64,000 nucleotides of DNA from Burkholderiaceae bacterium (GCA_018402635.1 JAGYIP010000008.1:434001-498000); one strand, 5' to 3'. Counted from the stretch's first letter, positions 15,567 through 24,993 are shown. The notes: generated by a model from the sequence alone, not told the origin. Program-made: numbers and translations.

Positions 15567-18362
15567 CTAAGCGCTTTTTGCAATCCAGCGAGCAACCCGT
15601 TCTTTTCGTTCTAACTCCAGTTGGTCTTTTTTAGCCCAAAGGTCACGAAGGCAACGTTCACGGTCTTGAGTTACCTGGCTATAAAGCCGGTTGCCCTGAA
15701 CATACTGAAGACCTAAAACTCGCCTCTTAAGAAGTTCGTCTGGTTTCGCTACAAGCATACGAAGCGCTTTTGCCCAGTCGGTAGCTTTGTTCGCCAAGAC
15801 TCCAACGGAGGCATGGTGCGTATTCGCAGCATAGACCGTAGGTGAAAAAATGGGGACTGCGCCGCAGCCCGCGCTTTCAATTAACTTAAGGTCTGACTTC
15901 AGCCGATTAAAGGGTGTGTCACGCAAAGGCAGAAGGCTAATGTCGCACTCGCTTAAGACGGCCATGTACTGTGCATGGTTTAGCGTGGGATGAAAAGTTT
16001 TAATAAGCTCCTGTGGAAGGCTTTGGCAGACCTTCTGGTCGTGAACAACGACGAACTCCAGCCCTTTCGATAATGCCTTCGCAGCTTTGACGAGGTCTCC
16101 ACAAATGGCCTGCCAATCGTCCCATCGATTCAAGGCCCCAAAGAAAACTCTGACTGGACGGCCTTGGGGGTAACTTGATTGAAGCTTATAAGCCGGAAGG
16201 CTGGGCATTGCCAGTAGCTGATTGGGAAAGACCAAAACATTGGGGTTCCACTGCCGCATCATGTCTGCTAATGGCTGCGTGCTAACGGTGACTGCGTGCA
16301 CGCCAAGAAAGGCATAAAAGTCGCTTGAAACGTACTCGGGCCAATGGTGAGGGTCGTCATCCATGTCTGAGACTAACAGCCAGCCCTTTGAGGCAAACTT
16401 CTCCATCTGAGTCTGCGAGGCCCTGTCATTTAGAAATTGACGATGCAAAAGCAAAATGCCGGGCCCAAAGCCTGCGGGTAGTTGCAGGCTTTTCTCACCA
16501 AACACCACCTTCACATGGGGTTGCTGGCCAAGCGCGGTCAGCGGGTAGTCCACCCGAGCCTCAGTGACTCCTGCCTTCTTTGCTATACCAAGGCCTGCAA
16601 TGCACAGTGTTGGAATGTCTACGGTTAATTGGCTCGATAAGCCAATGTTAGAGCCAAAGGATTCGGCGGCTTCACGAGGCTTAAGCCCCTCGTCAGTGAC
16701 TCGTTGAAGAAGCCCAAGCTTAAGGAGCCAGCACAGGCTTCGGAGCGCAGCGTTGTGAAAGGGGGAGGTCTCTTGTGGGAGAGCAGCCAAGACGTCTTTC
16801 ACATTTATAGGGCCTGAGGCATTAATGACCTCGAGAAGCCTTTGTAGCTCTGGTGTGGGTAGCATGAGCGCCTGGCTGTACTTCACCATGGCAAGACCAA
16901 GTCGTCGACCCAATGCCTCTGCAAGCCGCGCCGTTTCAATGTCTGGGTGAATAGCAAGCCGATCCTCAGCACCAAGAGCCACAGTTGCATAGTGAGAAAA
17001 ATGCAGAAAGGGATCCGCGCGTGATGGCCAGGGAACCGGCAGTGCAGCAGGCTTTTCAGCAGCCCTGCGACGAGCGTCTTGCTCTGTCCATAGCGCCTCA
17101 TACTCTTTCAAGACCACAGACCAGTCGTAAACATGTTGTGCCCGCTCTTGTCCACTGCGTCCCATTGACTTGCGTAAATCTTCTGACTGCAGGAGTTGCG
17201 TAAACTGCTGCGCCGCCGCCTCAATGTCCATCGCCACTAGTGAAGAGGAGTATCCGCAGTACATGTCGTAGTTATCAATTTCAAGCGCGTGACGTCGAGC
17301 GAGATCCTGACCCAGCCCGGCCGGCGCCGAGACCGTGGGCACACGGAAACCATCCACGCCATGTCTAATGGTTTCACGGTAGCCATCCCAGTCGGAGACA
17401 ACCACAGGAATACCTCGGGCCATGGCCTCAATAGGGGTAATGCCGAACGTCTCTTGAATGTTGTCCGACAGGGAACAAAACACATCAGCGGCGGACCAGG
17501 CCAGTCGGCGCTTCGAAGGATCTCGTCCATCGAGAACGAGTCGATTCACCGAGGGGCATGCCTGGTGGGCAGCCTCATCAAAGGCCTTCTCGATGTAGTC
17601 GTTGGCAAACCATCCGCATTCGATGAGACGAACCTTCTTGCTGGTTCGTTCGCTTGCTTTTTGCAGGGCCTGGTACATGGCCAAGGGGTGTGCCTTGGCA
17701 TGAAAAGAGAGTCGACCCACAAACAGAACCACCAACTCCGCCGCACCGACACCCAGTACTGATCGGGCCTGTCTCGCCGTATCGTCGTTGGTCGTGAAGT
17801 CGTCGCAATTCACGCCTAGCGGAATCACGGGCAGCATCGGCAGAGAAGGCTGTGAGAGGGGCGTTCGAAAGCGATGGGAAAAGTAGTCCAGTTGTTGTTG
17901 GATAAGACGCTCGACATGGGTCTTGACGGACTGACTCGTACAAATGAGTGCATCCCAGTTTTGAACGGGGTGCGAGACCAGTTGTGTGATCTCATCCATT
18001 GCACCTGCACTGGCTGTTGTGTGCGTAATCCCAGTAAGAGCCCAGGCCTTGTCATTGAAGAGTGTGCGCTGCAGAGCACTCTTTGCAATGCCTGGGCCAG
18101 GGAAGAAACAGGCCTTAAGACTATCAAGAACTGAAACAAGCCCAGGTGTTAGGTAATGAACTTTGCGACCCTTAATAAGCTGAGCGAAACGCTCTTCAAA
18201 GTCTCGGCCGTGGCTCTCCTGGCCAACTTGCACCCAGAGTTCTTCATTCGTGTTGTGACGCAAAAATGCGGTTAGGAATGACTCTCCGGCCGCGTGACGT
18301 CCCATTAGTTTGGGCGCCGAGGTTGTATAGGCTTCTGGGTGATAGTAAATGCTAACCTTCAA
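15567..18362 (-). CDS. Large two-domain glycosyltransferase (931 aa)
   Basis: Residues about 1-440 form a GT4-type transferase: FVGRLSFHAKAHP at the donor domain, SLSDNIQETFGITPIEAMARGIPVVVSDWDGYRE for nucleotide-sugar binding (read in parts). A linker of about 170 residues follows. Residues about 610-931 form a second GT-like domain (RVFFGALNRWDDW, SDLKLIESAGCGAVPIFSP). Such double enzymes often build O-antigen, glycan or glycoprotein chains by adding two sugars. The second domain is more divergent and might bind rather than transfer. Products are unknown. Confidence 0.75.
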   Translation of the reverse strand: MKVSIYYHPEAYTTSAPKLMGRHAAGESFLTAFLRHNTNEELWVQVGQESHGRDFEERFAQLIKGRKVHYLTPGLVSVLDSLKACFFPGPGIAKSALQRTLFNDKAWALTGITHTTASAGAMDEITQLVSHPVQNWDALICTSQSVKTHVERLIQQQLDYFSHRFRTPLSQPSLPMLPVIPLGVNCDDFTTNDDTARQARSVLGVGAAELVVLFVGRLSFHAKAHPLAMYQALQKASERTSKKVRLIECGWFANDYIEKAFDEAAHQACPSVNRLVLDGRDPSKRRLAWSAADVFCSLSDNIQETFGITPIEAMARGIPVVVSDWDGYRETIRHGVDGFRVPTVSAPAGLGQDLARRHALEIDNYDMYCGYSSSLVAMDIEAAAQQFTQLLQSEDLRKSMGRSGQERAQHVYDWSVVLKEYEALWTEQDARRRAAEKPAALPVPWPSRADPFLHFSHYATVALGAEDRLAIHPDIETARLAEALGRRLGLAMVKYSQALMLPTPELQRLLEVINASGPINVKDVLAALPQETSPFHNAALRSLCWLLKLGLLQRVTDEGLKPREAAESFGSNIGLSSQLTVDIPTLCIAGLGIAKKAGVTEARVDYPLTALGQQPHVKVVFGEKSLQLPAGFGPGILLLHRQFLNDRASQTQMEKFASKGWLLVSDMDDDPHHWPEYVSSDFYAFLGVHAVTVSTQPLADMMRQWNPNVLVFPNQLLAMPSLPAYKLQSSYPQGRPVRVFFGALNRWDDWQAICGDLVKAAKALSKGLEFVVVHDQKVCQSLPQELIKTFHPTLNHAQYMAVLSECDISLLPLRDTPFNRLKSDLKLIESAGCGAVPIFSPTVYAANTHHASVGVLANKATDWAKALRMLVAKPDELLKRRVLGLQYVQGNRLYSQVTQDRERCLRDLWAKKDQLELERKERVARWIAKSA

Positions 18363-18374
18363 AATGCCGTCCTA

Positions 18375-18404
18375 TTCGACTTTCGGGTTTACCCGAACTA
18401 TAAT
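18375..18404 (+). promoter_or_regulatory. Sigma-70 promoter for the 40-aa gene
   Basis: TTCGAC (18375-18380), 18-bp spacer, consensus TATAAT (18399-18404). Transcription would begin near 18411, exactly where hairpin GAGCACC/GGTGCTC (18411-18430) starts, so the message may carry a 5'-terminal stem-loop. Confidence 0.65.
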
Positions 18405-18463
18405 GATGCAGAGCACCATCTTCGGTGCTCTTCTCATCAAACCCTTATTAGAAAGGAATTATC

Positions 18464-18586
18464 GTGGCAAAGGTTATACGCACCGTCGGAGGCATTTTTC
18501 AGTCCTGGGGTCGTGCACTAGCAGCAACAGAGTTCGCTCGCCAGGGTGATTTCGAACAGGCCAAGCGACTCATGCTTCGAGACTAA
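18464..18586 (+). CDS. Conserved-looking small protein (40 aa)
   Basis: GTG start with AAGGAA seven bases upstream. Product VAKVIRTVGGIFQSWGRA...FEQAKRLMLRD: a short amphipathic N-terminal helix followed by a charged helix. It has its own consensus promoter, a 5' hairpin and a strong terminator, so it is very likely expressed as a single small gene. No family name can be given from sequence alone; a membrane-surface or stress-related micro-protein is possible. Confidence 0.65.
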   Translation: MAKVIRTVGGIFQSWGRALAATEFARQGDFEQAKRLMLRD

Positions 18587-18638
18587 GCGTCTCTTTAAGG
18601 CGTCAAAGCCGCTGCAACTTCTTGCAGCCATCTAAAAA

Positions 18639-18665
18639 AGCCCGCGGCAAAACCGTGGGCTTTTT
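18639..18665 (+). terminator. Rho-independent terminator
   Basis: Stem AGCCCGCGG/CCGTGGGCT with a CAAAA loop and T tail, preceded by A residues. It ends the 40-aa gene unit. Confidence 0.88.
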
Positions 18666-18712
18666 GTTTCTGAAACTACAATGCAGCCTAACTATTTAAA
18701 GAGGGTGCTGAA

Positions 18713-19348
18713 GTGACACTAACCGTATGGGGTCGGCCCGAGGCCGTTAATGTTCAAAAAGTTTTGTGGTGCGTTGAAGAACTGGGTCTTGACTACACCC
18801 GCATTGATGTGGGCGGGCATTTTGGTGGGCTCGACACGCCAGACTTTCTTGCCATGAACCCGTGGGGCCGAATACCGGTTATTCGTCACAATGACTTCAC
18901 CCTTTGGGAATCAAACGCCTGTCTGCGTTATTTATGCAGAACCTTTAAGCAGGGACCGTTTGCGAACCTAACGGACCACGCTTTTGCCCAGGCCGACCAA
19001 TGGGTTGATTGGCTTGTCACGACCCTTTATTACTCAGCCTTTCGGCAGTACTACATGTACCAAATAAAAGTCCCGGCAGCAGAAAAAGACGCCTCTAAGC
19101 TTGCAGCCTTCCGTGAAGAGGCGCTTATTCCACTTCGCTTTCTTAACGACCAACTGGCCAAGCGCAGTTATGTCGTCTCCGAGCAGTTCTCGATGGCCGA
19201 CCTTTTAGCAGGTGTCTATGTAGATCGGTGGATGCGGCTTGATGCCGAGGCCTCAAGCCTTACCCATATTGCCCGCTATTTTGAACGGCTCTCGCAACGC
19301 GAGCCTTACAAGAAAACTATTCTGGCCTTTGAGGTGAAGCCGGCGTAG
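18713..19348 (+). CDS. Glutathione S-transferase family protein
   Basis: 211 residues. The thioredoxin-fold N-terminal domain (LTVWGRPEAVNVQKVLWCVEEL, then NPWGRIPVI and the glutathione-binding WESNACLRYL) is followed by an all-helical domain containing FSMADLLAGVYVDRW. These enzymes conjugate glutathione or act as glutathione-dependent reductases; the substrate is not predictable. GTG start at 18713. It converges with the cobT-like gene and looks like a single-gene unit. Confidence 0.85.
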   Translation: MTLTVWGRPEAVNVQKVLWCVEELGLDYTRIDVGGHFGGLDTPDFLAMNPWGRIPVIRHNDFTLWESNACLRYLCRTFKQGPFANLTDHAFAQADQWVDWLVTTLYYSAFRQYYMYQIKVPAAEKDASKLAAFREEALIPLRFLNDQLAKRSYVVSEQFSMADLLAGVYVDRWMRLDAEASSLTHIARYFERLSQREPYKKTILAFEVKPA

Positions 19349-19392
19349 TGTTAACCCCGTTACTCGGTCTGCAGTGATGGTGTCGCCTTCAG

Positions 19393-21102
19393 TTACCTTG
19401 ATCTGCGTGAGCTGGGCTTGGTTAGCCATTGGCTCACGTACTGTAACGTGGTTTCAGAAAGACCCTGGGCAAGGTCGAGCTTTAAATGCTCGGGGTAGAA
19501 CCGCGTAAGGTCAACACCCACCCCAATACCACGCAGACGTATGCCGCCCGCCCTGCGAATCTGGGCGGCCACACTGGCCAGGTGGCTCTCCATAAAACCA
19601 GGGTCATTGGCGTTCTGGCTTGAGGACTCCATGGGGCAGCCATCAGAGATCACCAGAAGCTCTTTGCGACGGCTAGTCTGCACAGCAAGCCTGGAGGCCG
19701 CCCATTCCAGAGCCTCGCCGTCGATGCCTTCCTTAAAAAGATCAACCTTGCGCAGTCCGGCTAGGCTCATACGCGCATCGCGCCAACTGCGATCAAAGCT
19801 CTTAAACACAATATGACGGCGGTCGGCCAACCGCCCCGGCTTGGCTGGAGAGCCCTCTTGCTGCCAGAGCTTTTGTGATCGACCGCCATTCCATCGCACC
19901 GTGGTGTAGCCAAGCACCTCGGTCAGAAGTCCCGCGCGCTCAGCAGCCCGACACAAGAGGTCTATGAATATAGAAAGGTCGCTGGCAAGGCCCTTCATAG
20001 AGCCCGAGCAGTCAATTAATAGGGTGAAGCTTGTGTCGACCGTTGGGGTCTCGTGCACCGACTGAAAAAGCCGATGGTCGTTAAACTCTGTCACAAGCCT
20101 GTGGGCAAGCCGTGTATCAAGAATGCCCGATTCTTGAGCAGTCTCCCAGACAGGCTTTGCCGCAATCAATTGCCATTGTCGAAGCTGACGAATCAAGCGA
20201 GGCAGGTGAAACTGTTGCCCTCGAATCGAAGCATCCATATCGCTGCGCAGGCGTTGCAGTTCGTCGGTTCGCACAATGTCCAAGGGCCTCACCTCTTCGT
20301 CGTAGGCATGGGTAAACACCTTGTAGCGATCGGCATTTTTGTCGTGTCGGCCAGTTCCATTCGTGATGGCGCTTGAGCCCCCCAAAAAGGCAATGGGTGT
20401 TCCGCTCTGAGGAAGGCGAAAGGCAAGCCCGTTACGGCTTGCCAGCCGCTTCTTCTTATCTTTTGGAACTTCAGGAAGCTCTGCCAAGGCCTTGGCGACC
20501 CAGACCGCAATCGCCTGGTTCACAGGGGCATAAGCCTGCTGATTGGCCTGGGCTTTGCGCAGCTGATAGAGCCAGTCACCGAGCACCGGACCAAGATTGG
20601 CTCGCGTGGACTCAATCCAGTCGCCAATCTTGTCAGCAATGGGCTGGGAGTTCAGTCGAGTCCAGACCATGGTGGCCACAGTCAGAATCAACATACCCGC
20701 ATCGGACTCCGCCAAACCCGAGTCAATCACCTGTTGCATCCAGTCTTCAAACTGGCTGTTCAAATTGGCTCGCATGCCTGGCCATTGCTCGGGAACAAGG
20801 CTTTCAACACGCAGCTGCTCCAGGCACTCGTAGACCAATTGAGCGGTCTCGGTGTCCGGCCAAAACTGCGCATGAAGACTGGGCTCGCTAAACCGAGCCC
20901 TTAGCGCAAAGCCGTCCACCTGCGCACGGGCAGAGACAAGGCTAGGGTTCACCGTCTGATGATGGGCGGCAGCCTCGGCAAGCGGAAGCTGCCCGAGGTA
21001 GAGAGTGAACGGGGCAAGCCGAAGCTCGGCATTGCCTGCCAGACTGCGAATGACCGCACCCCCAATCTCATCGTGCAGCAGCTCGTCAACGCAAGAGGTC
21101 AT
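19393..21102 (-). CDS. CobT-like protein (VWA domain)
   Basis: 569 residues from the ATG at 21102; a longer frame upstream would overlap the cobS-like gene and is not favoured. The C-terminal half is a von Willebrand A domain with MIDAS motif LLIDCSGSMKG and the CobT-type LLTEVLGYTTVRWNGG, RHIVFKSFDRSWRDAR, GIDGEALEWAASRL and VISDGCP. In aerobic B12 synthesis CobT works with the AAA+ protein CobS and catalytic CobN to insert cobalt. CobN is absent here, so this pair may serve another metal- or protein-remodelling job. Third gene of the iclR-cobS-cobT unit. Confidence 0.78.
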   Translation of the reverse strand: MTSCVDELLHDEIGGAVIRSLAGNAELRLAPFTLYLGQLPLAEAAAHHQTVNPSLVSARAQVDGFALRARFSEPSLHAQFWPDTETAQLVYECLEQLRVESLVPEQWPGMRANLNSQFEDWMQQVIDSGLAESDAGMLILTVATMVWTRLNSQPIADKIGDWIESTRANLGPVLGDWLYQLRKAQANQQAYAPVNQAIAVWVAKALAELPEVPKDKKKRLASRNGLAFRLPQSGTPIAFLGGSSAITNGTGRHDKNADRYKVFTHAYDEEVRPLDIVRTDELQRLRSDMDASIRGQQFHLPRLIRQLRQWQLIAAKPVWETAQESGILDTRLAHRLVTEFNDHRLFQSVHETPTVDTSFTLLIDCSGSMKGLASDLSIFIDLLCRAAERAGLLTEVLGYTTVRWNGGRSQKLWQQEGSPAKPGRLADRRHIVFKSFDRSWRDARMSLAGLRKVDLFKEGIDGEALEWAASRLAVQTSRRKELLVISDGCPMESSSQNANDPGFMESHLASVAAQIRRAGGIRLRGIGVGVDLTRFYPEHLKLDLAQGLSETTLQYVSQWLTKPSSRRSR

Positions 21103-21175
21103 GGTTGCCAGGTGGGTTAAGTAAACGTGTGTGTATGACTGCAGTATTTTTTTTAGTGTTGCGCCGGCAAAGCGT

Positions 21176-22177
21176 CTACGAGGACTTCTCGTAAGCCAGC
21201 TCGCGGCCAAAACAACGCTGGAAATACTCGGCCACAATAATGCGCTCGGGCTCTTCGCAGCGGTTCAGAAAGCTCAAGGCAAAGGCAAGGTCAAGGCTAT
21301 GAAAGACCAAGACATTCTCTGCCCAGCTAATGACCGTTCGCGGCGACATCAGGCTTGAGAGCTCGCCGGTTGCAAAACCCTCACGCGTTAGTTCTGCAAG
21401 GGCCACCATCTGACGCAGCAGGGACTGGCGGTCGGGGCTTGCGAACTCGGCAACGCGCGCAGTCACAATGGCCATTTCGTCATCGGCCTTCAGGTAATCA
21501 AGCGTTGCCATAATGTTCCAGCGGTCGAGCTGAGCATGGTTGAGAAGCTGGGTCCCGTGGTAGAGCCCCGATAAATTTCCAAGCCCAACCGTATTCATGG
21601 TGGCAAAGATACGAAAGAAGGGGTGGGGCGTAATAACCCGGTTCTGATCGGGCATAACCAGCTGGCCATCGCGTTCAAGCAGGCGTTGAATTACAAAAAG
21701 AATCTCGGGCCTTCCTGCATCGTATTCATCAAGAATAAGGGCCATGGGCTGTTGAATGGCCCAGGGAAGAAGACCCTCTTCGAAATCGGTAACCTGCTTT
21801 CCATCACGCAGGGTAATCACGTTTTTTCCGAGCAGGTCGGGCCGTGTAATGTGGCCATCGAGGTTAAGTCGCAGACAGGGCCAGTTAAGGCGCGCAGCCA
21901 CCTGCTCAATATGAGTGGACTTTCCGCTGCCGTGTCGGCCCTGAATAGCGACGCGTCGATTATGAGCAAAGCCTGCAAGAATGGCCGCAGTCACCTGGGG
22001 GTTGAACTTGTATACCGAGTCGATTGCTGGCACATGCTCGCTTCGCTCCTTAAGAACAGCCACACGAATGGGAATGGGATGGCCAAAAATGGAAGCCGCC
22101 TCGGTAAGCTCGTGGGCGGGTAGGCCTGGGGTGATGGCCCGCTCCTTATTTAGGTTCTGTGGGTCAGCCAGGTTCAT
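21176..22177 (-). CDS. CobS-like AAA+ ATPase
   Basis: 333 residues from ATG 22177, overlapping the iclR stop by four bases. Walker A is GRHGSGKST, Walker B ALILDEYDAG, sensor region ATMNTVGLG; the N-terminal part has SVYKFNPQVTAAILAGF, as in CobS. MoxR-type ATPases of this kind pair with VWA proteins to mature metalloenzymes or insert metal ions. Position between an IclR gene and the CobT-like gene, back-to-back with xsc, ties it to sulfonate metabolism by context only. Confidence 0.8.
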   Translation of the reverse strand: MNLADPQNLNKERAITPGLPAHELTEAASIFGHPIPIRVAVLKERSEHVPAIDSVYKFNPQVTAAILAGFAHNRRVAIQGRHGSGKSTHIEQVAARLNWPCLRLNLDGHITRPDLLGKNVITLRDGKQVTDFEEGLLPWAIQQPMALILDEYDAGRPEILFVIQRLLERDGQLVMPDQNRVITPHPFFRIFATMNTVGLGNLSGLYHGTQLLNHAQLDRWNIMATLDYLKADDEMAIVTARVAEFASPDRQSLLRQMVALAELTREGFATGELSSLMSPRTVISWAENVLVFHSLDLAFALSFLNRCEEPERIIVAEYFQRCFGRELAYEKSS

Positions 22178-23037
22178 AACAGCTCGTCCTCGTTGTTGGA
22201 AGCAGATTGGTTGATACGCGAAAGCGCCTGTGCGGCGTTTTGCAAGAGGGGAAGGCACTGCATGGCACGCTCAAGGCTGAATCGAACCTTGGGGGCCTGC
22301 AGGGCAATGCCCATGTTGGTCTTGTTGTCTTTGCTATCCAGACTTGGAACAAGCACGCCGATGCAAAGCAGGCCGGGAAGAAACTCTTCGTCATCAATAG
22401 CAAAGCCTTGGACACGTACCTTGGTAATTTCCTCATCAAGTCGTTGAACATCGACAAGGGTGCGTTCGGTAAACCTTTCCAAAGGCCCAGCATCCCAGAG
22501 TTTTTGTCGCTGGCTCGGCGTCATCTGGCTAAGAAAGAGTTTGCCTGTGGCCGAGCAGTGTGCAGGAACCCGAGAGCCCGAGTGCAGATAAAACCGCAGT
22601 GGGGCAGCGGTTTCAACGCGGTCGAGGTAGAGCACCTCACCGGCTGAAAAACTTGTCAGATTGCAGCTCTCGCCCGCCTGATCAACAAGCAGCCGCAAGA
22701 CCCGATGCCTTGCCGCACGGGTTGTACTGTTCAGCAGAACATTTTCGGCCAGTCGTGTAAGACGCTGGCCGGTGCTGTAGTGGCGGCCTTTAAGGTCGCG
22801 CTGCAAAAGTCCCGAGGCCTCGAGCTGGGCAAGCATGCGGTGAAGCGAGGGCTTAGGCCATTGGGTGTCTTGCACCAGGTTCTGCAAAGTAAACGGGGCG
22901 TCTTTGCGCGCAATAAGCTCAAGCAGCACAAGCAGACGAGCCATGGGTGTTTCTTTCAGGCTGTTCCCCAAGTCGGGCCCTGCGTCGGGCAGCTTACGCG
23001 TGCTTGGCTGGGCGGAGGATTGAAGGGCCGAAGTCAT
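22174..23037 (-). CDS. IclR-family regulator beside xsc
   Basis: 287 residues. An N-terminal winged helix (FTLQNLVQDTQWPKPSLHRMLAQLEASGLL) precedes the IclR effector domain (LYLDRVETAAPLRFYLHSGSRVPAHCSATGK). It is divergent from xsc with 141 bp between them and heads the unit with cobS- and cobT-like genes. Likely senses a sulfonate intermediate and controls xsc, an inference from position. Paralogous to the regulator at 44521. Confidence 0.85.
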   Translation of the reverse strand: MTSALQSSAQPSTRKLPDAGPDLGNSLKETPMARLLVLLELIARKDAPFTLQNLVQDTQWPKPSLHRMLAQLEASGLLQRDLKGRHYSTGQRLTRLAENVLLNSTTRAARHRVLRLLVDQAGESCNLTSFSAGEVLYLDRVETAAPLRFYLHSGSRVPAHCSATGKLFLSQMTPSQRQKLWDAGPLERFTERTLVDVQRLDEEITKVRVQGFAIDDEEFLPGLLCIGVLVPSLDSKDNKTNMGIALQAPKVRFSLERAMQCLPLLQNAAQALSRINQSASNNEDELL

Positions 23038-23094
23038 GGTGAGAGTCTATTTTGTTTCGTTTTTTTATTCAATTCGTTCCATTTTAAGAAATTT

Positions 23095-23124
23095 TTGACA
23101 AAACAAGCACCCCGGTCTTACACT
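23095..23124 (+). promoter_or_regulatory. Predicted xsc promoter
   Basis: Perfect -35 TTGACA (23095-23100), 18-bp spacer, -10 TACACT (23119-23124). GTTCCATTTT at 23076-23085, just upstream, recurs in front of the SulP gene next to the second IclR and may be an IclR site. Confidence 0.55.
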
Positions 23125-23178
23125 TCTGCAAACGTTGTATTTCCTAAACTCGACTGCTTTGCAAGGAGCAAAACTGCT

Positions 23179-24993
23179 ATGAACAGCCCCATGAATTTCC
23201 GAATGCCTGTGGAAGGCGTTCAAAAAATGACGCCATCCGAGGCCTTTGTTGAGACACTCGTCGCCAATGGGGTAAGCGAGATGTTTGGCATCATGGGCTC
23301 AGCCTTCATGGATGCCATGGATATCTTCGCGCCTGCGGGTATTCGTCTTATTCCCGTGGTGCATGAGCAGGGTGCAGCCCATATGGCAGATGGCTATGCG
23401 CGCGTCTCGGGCCGTCATGGTGTCGTGATTGGTCAAAACGGCCCCGGTATTAGTAACTGCGTGACAGCCATCGCGGCGGCCTACTGGGCGCACAGCCCCG
23501 TTGTCATCATCACGCCTGAAACCGGAACCATGGGCATGGGCCTTGGCGGTTTCCAAGAAGCAAATCAGCTTCCTATGTTCCAAGAGTTCACCAAGTATCA
23601 GGGCCATGTGATGAACCCCAAGCGCATGGCAGAAATTACAGCCCGTTGTTTTGACCGGGCCGTCTCTGAAATGGGCCCAACCCAGCTCAACATTCCTCGC
23701 GACTATTTCTATGGCGAAGTCACCTGCGAAATTCCCAAGCCCATGCGTGTTGATCGCGGCCCCGGCGGGCAAGACAGCCTAAATGCCGCCGCCGATCTTC
23801 TGGCAACCGCCAAGTTCCCCGTTATTCTTGCGGGCGGTGGTGTGGTTATGGGCGATGCGGTGGAAGAGTGCAAGGCATTGGCCGAACGCCTTCATGCCCC
23901 GGTGGTCACGGGCTACTTGCGTAACGACGCCTTTCCGGCAAGCCACCCCCTCTGGGCCGGCCCCTTGGGCTACCAGGGCTCAAAGGCTGCCATGAAGTTG
24001 ATTGCGCAGGCCGACGTTGTCTTAGCGCTTGGCTCGCGCATGGGCCCCTTCGGAACTCTGCCTCAGCATGGCCTTGATTACTGGCCTAAGAACGCGAAGA
24101 TTATTCAGGTTGAGGCCGATCACACCAACCTTGGTCTTGTGAAGAAAATTACGGTGGGCATTCATGGGGACGCCAAGGCCACAGCCAAGGCACTTACTGG
24201 TCTTGTTGCAGGCCGCACGCTTGCAAGCGATGCCAACAAAGCCGAGCGCGATGCAACCATCAAGGCCGAGAAGGCCGCCTGGGAAAAAGAGCTCGATGAA
24301 TGGATTCACGAGCGCGACGACTACAGCCTTGACATGATTGAAGAGGCTAAGAAAGAGCGAACACCCAATGGCGGCACCTATCTTCACCCGCGCCAGGTGC
24401 TTCGCGAGCTTGAGAAGGCTATGCCCAAACGCGCCATGGTTTCCACCGACATTGGCAACATCAACTCGGTGGCCAACAGCTACCTTCGCTTTGAAGAGCC
24501 ACGCAGCTTCTTTGCTCCCATGAGCTTTGGCAACTGTGGCTATGCGCTTCCCACCATTATTGGCGCCAAGGCTGCAGCCCCCGACCGCCCCGCCATCGCC
24601 TATGCAGGCGATGGGGCTTGGGCCATGAGCATGGTGGAAGTTATGACCGCGGTTCGTCACAACATTCCCGTAACAGCCGTTGTCTTCCATAACCGCCAAT
24701 GGGGGGCCGAGAAAAAGAACCAGGTTGATTTCTACGGCCGACGTTTTGTGGCAGAAGAGCTCGAGAGCCCAAGCTTTGCCGGCATTGCCAAGGCAATGGG
24801 TGCCGAGGCGATTATGGTGGACAAGCTCGAAGACGTTGGCCCAGCCCTAGCAAAGGCAGTGGACATGCAGATGAACCAGCGTAAAACCTGTGTCGTTGAA
24901 ATCTTCTGTACTCGCGAACTTGGCGACCCCTTCCGTCGCGATGCCCTAAGCAAGCCCGTGCGTTTCCTTGATAAGTACAAGGACTACGTCTAG
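23179..24993 (+). CDS. xsc: Sulfoacetaldehyde acetyltransferase
   Basis: 604 residues, the usual Xsc length. A thiamine-diphosphate enzyme that converts sulfoacetaldehyde and phosphate to acetyl phosphate and sulfite in the cytoplasm. The catalytic Glu lies in VVHEQGAAHMADGYARVSG; the ThDP/Mg motif is GDGAWAMSMVEVMTAVRHN with VVFHNRQWGAEKKNQ; SAFMDAMDIFAPAG is characteristic of Xsc rather than acetolactate synthase. The start at 23179 has AGGAG upstream. Acetyl phosphate would be used by the Pta at 43575 and sulfite by SoeABC. No in-frame ATA codon is present. Confidence 0.93.
   Translation: MNSPMNFRMPVEGVQKMTPSEAFVETLVANGVSEMFGIMGSAFMDAMDIFAPAGIRLIPVVHEQGAAHMADGYARVSGRHGVVIGQNGPGISNCVTAIAAAYWAHSPVVIITPETGTMGMGLGGFQEANQLPMFQEFTKYQGHVMNPKRMAEITARCFDRAVSEMGPTQLNIPRDYFYGEVTCEIPKPMRVDRGPGGQDSLNAAADLLATAKFPVILAGGGVVMGDAVEECKALAERLHAPVVTGYLRNDAFPASHPLWAGPLGYQGSKAAMKLIAQADVVLALGSRMGPFGTLPQHGLDYWPKNAKIIQVEADHTNLGLVKKITVGIHGDAKATAKALTGLVAGRTLASDANKAERDATIKAEKAAWEKELDEWIHERDDYSLDMIEEAKKERTPNGGTYLHPRQVLRELEKAMPKRAMVSTDIGNINSVANSYLRFEEPRSFFAPMSFGNCGYALPTIIGAKAAAPDRPAIAYAGDGAWAMSMVEVMTAVRHNIPVTAVVFHNRQWGAEKKNQVDFYGRRFVAEELESPSFAGIAKAMGAEAIMVDKLEDVGPALAKAVDMQMNQRKTCVVEIFCTRELGDPFRRDALSKPVRFLDKYKDYV

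Noticed and set aside
18411..18430. Hairpin GAGCACC/GGTGCTC as terminator of an upstream gene
   Set aside because: The gene before it runs on the other strand and away from it, and a consensus promoter lies directly upstream, so it is a 5' leader structure.
22705..23178. Long N-terminal extension of the xsc frame
   Set aside because: The frame is open to 22705 but lies over the iclR gene and promoter; Xsc homology and the ribosome site begin at 23179.
24022..24699. Long minus-strand open frame inside xsc
   Set aside because: A by-product of codon use in xsc; no ribosome site and no recognisable protein family.
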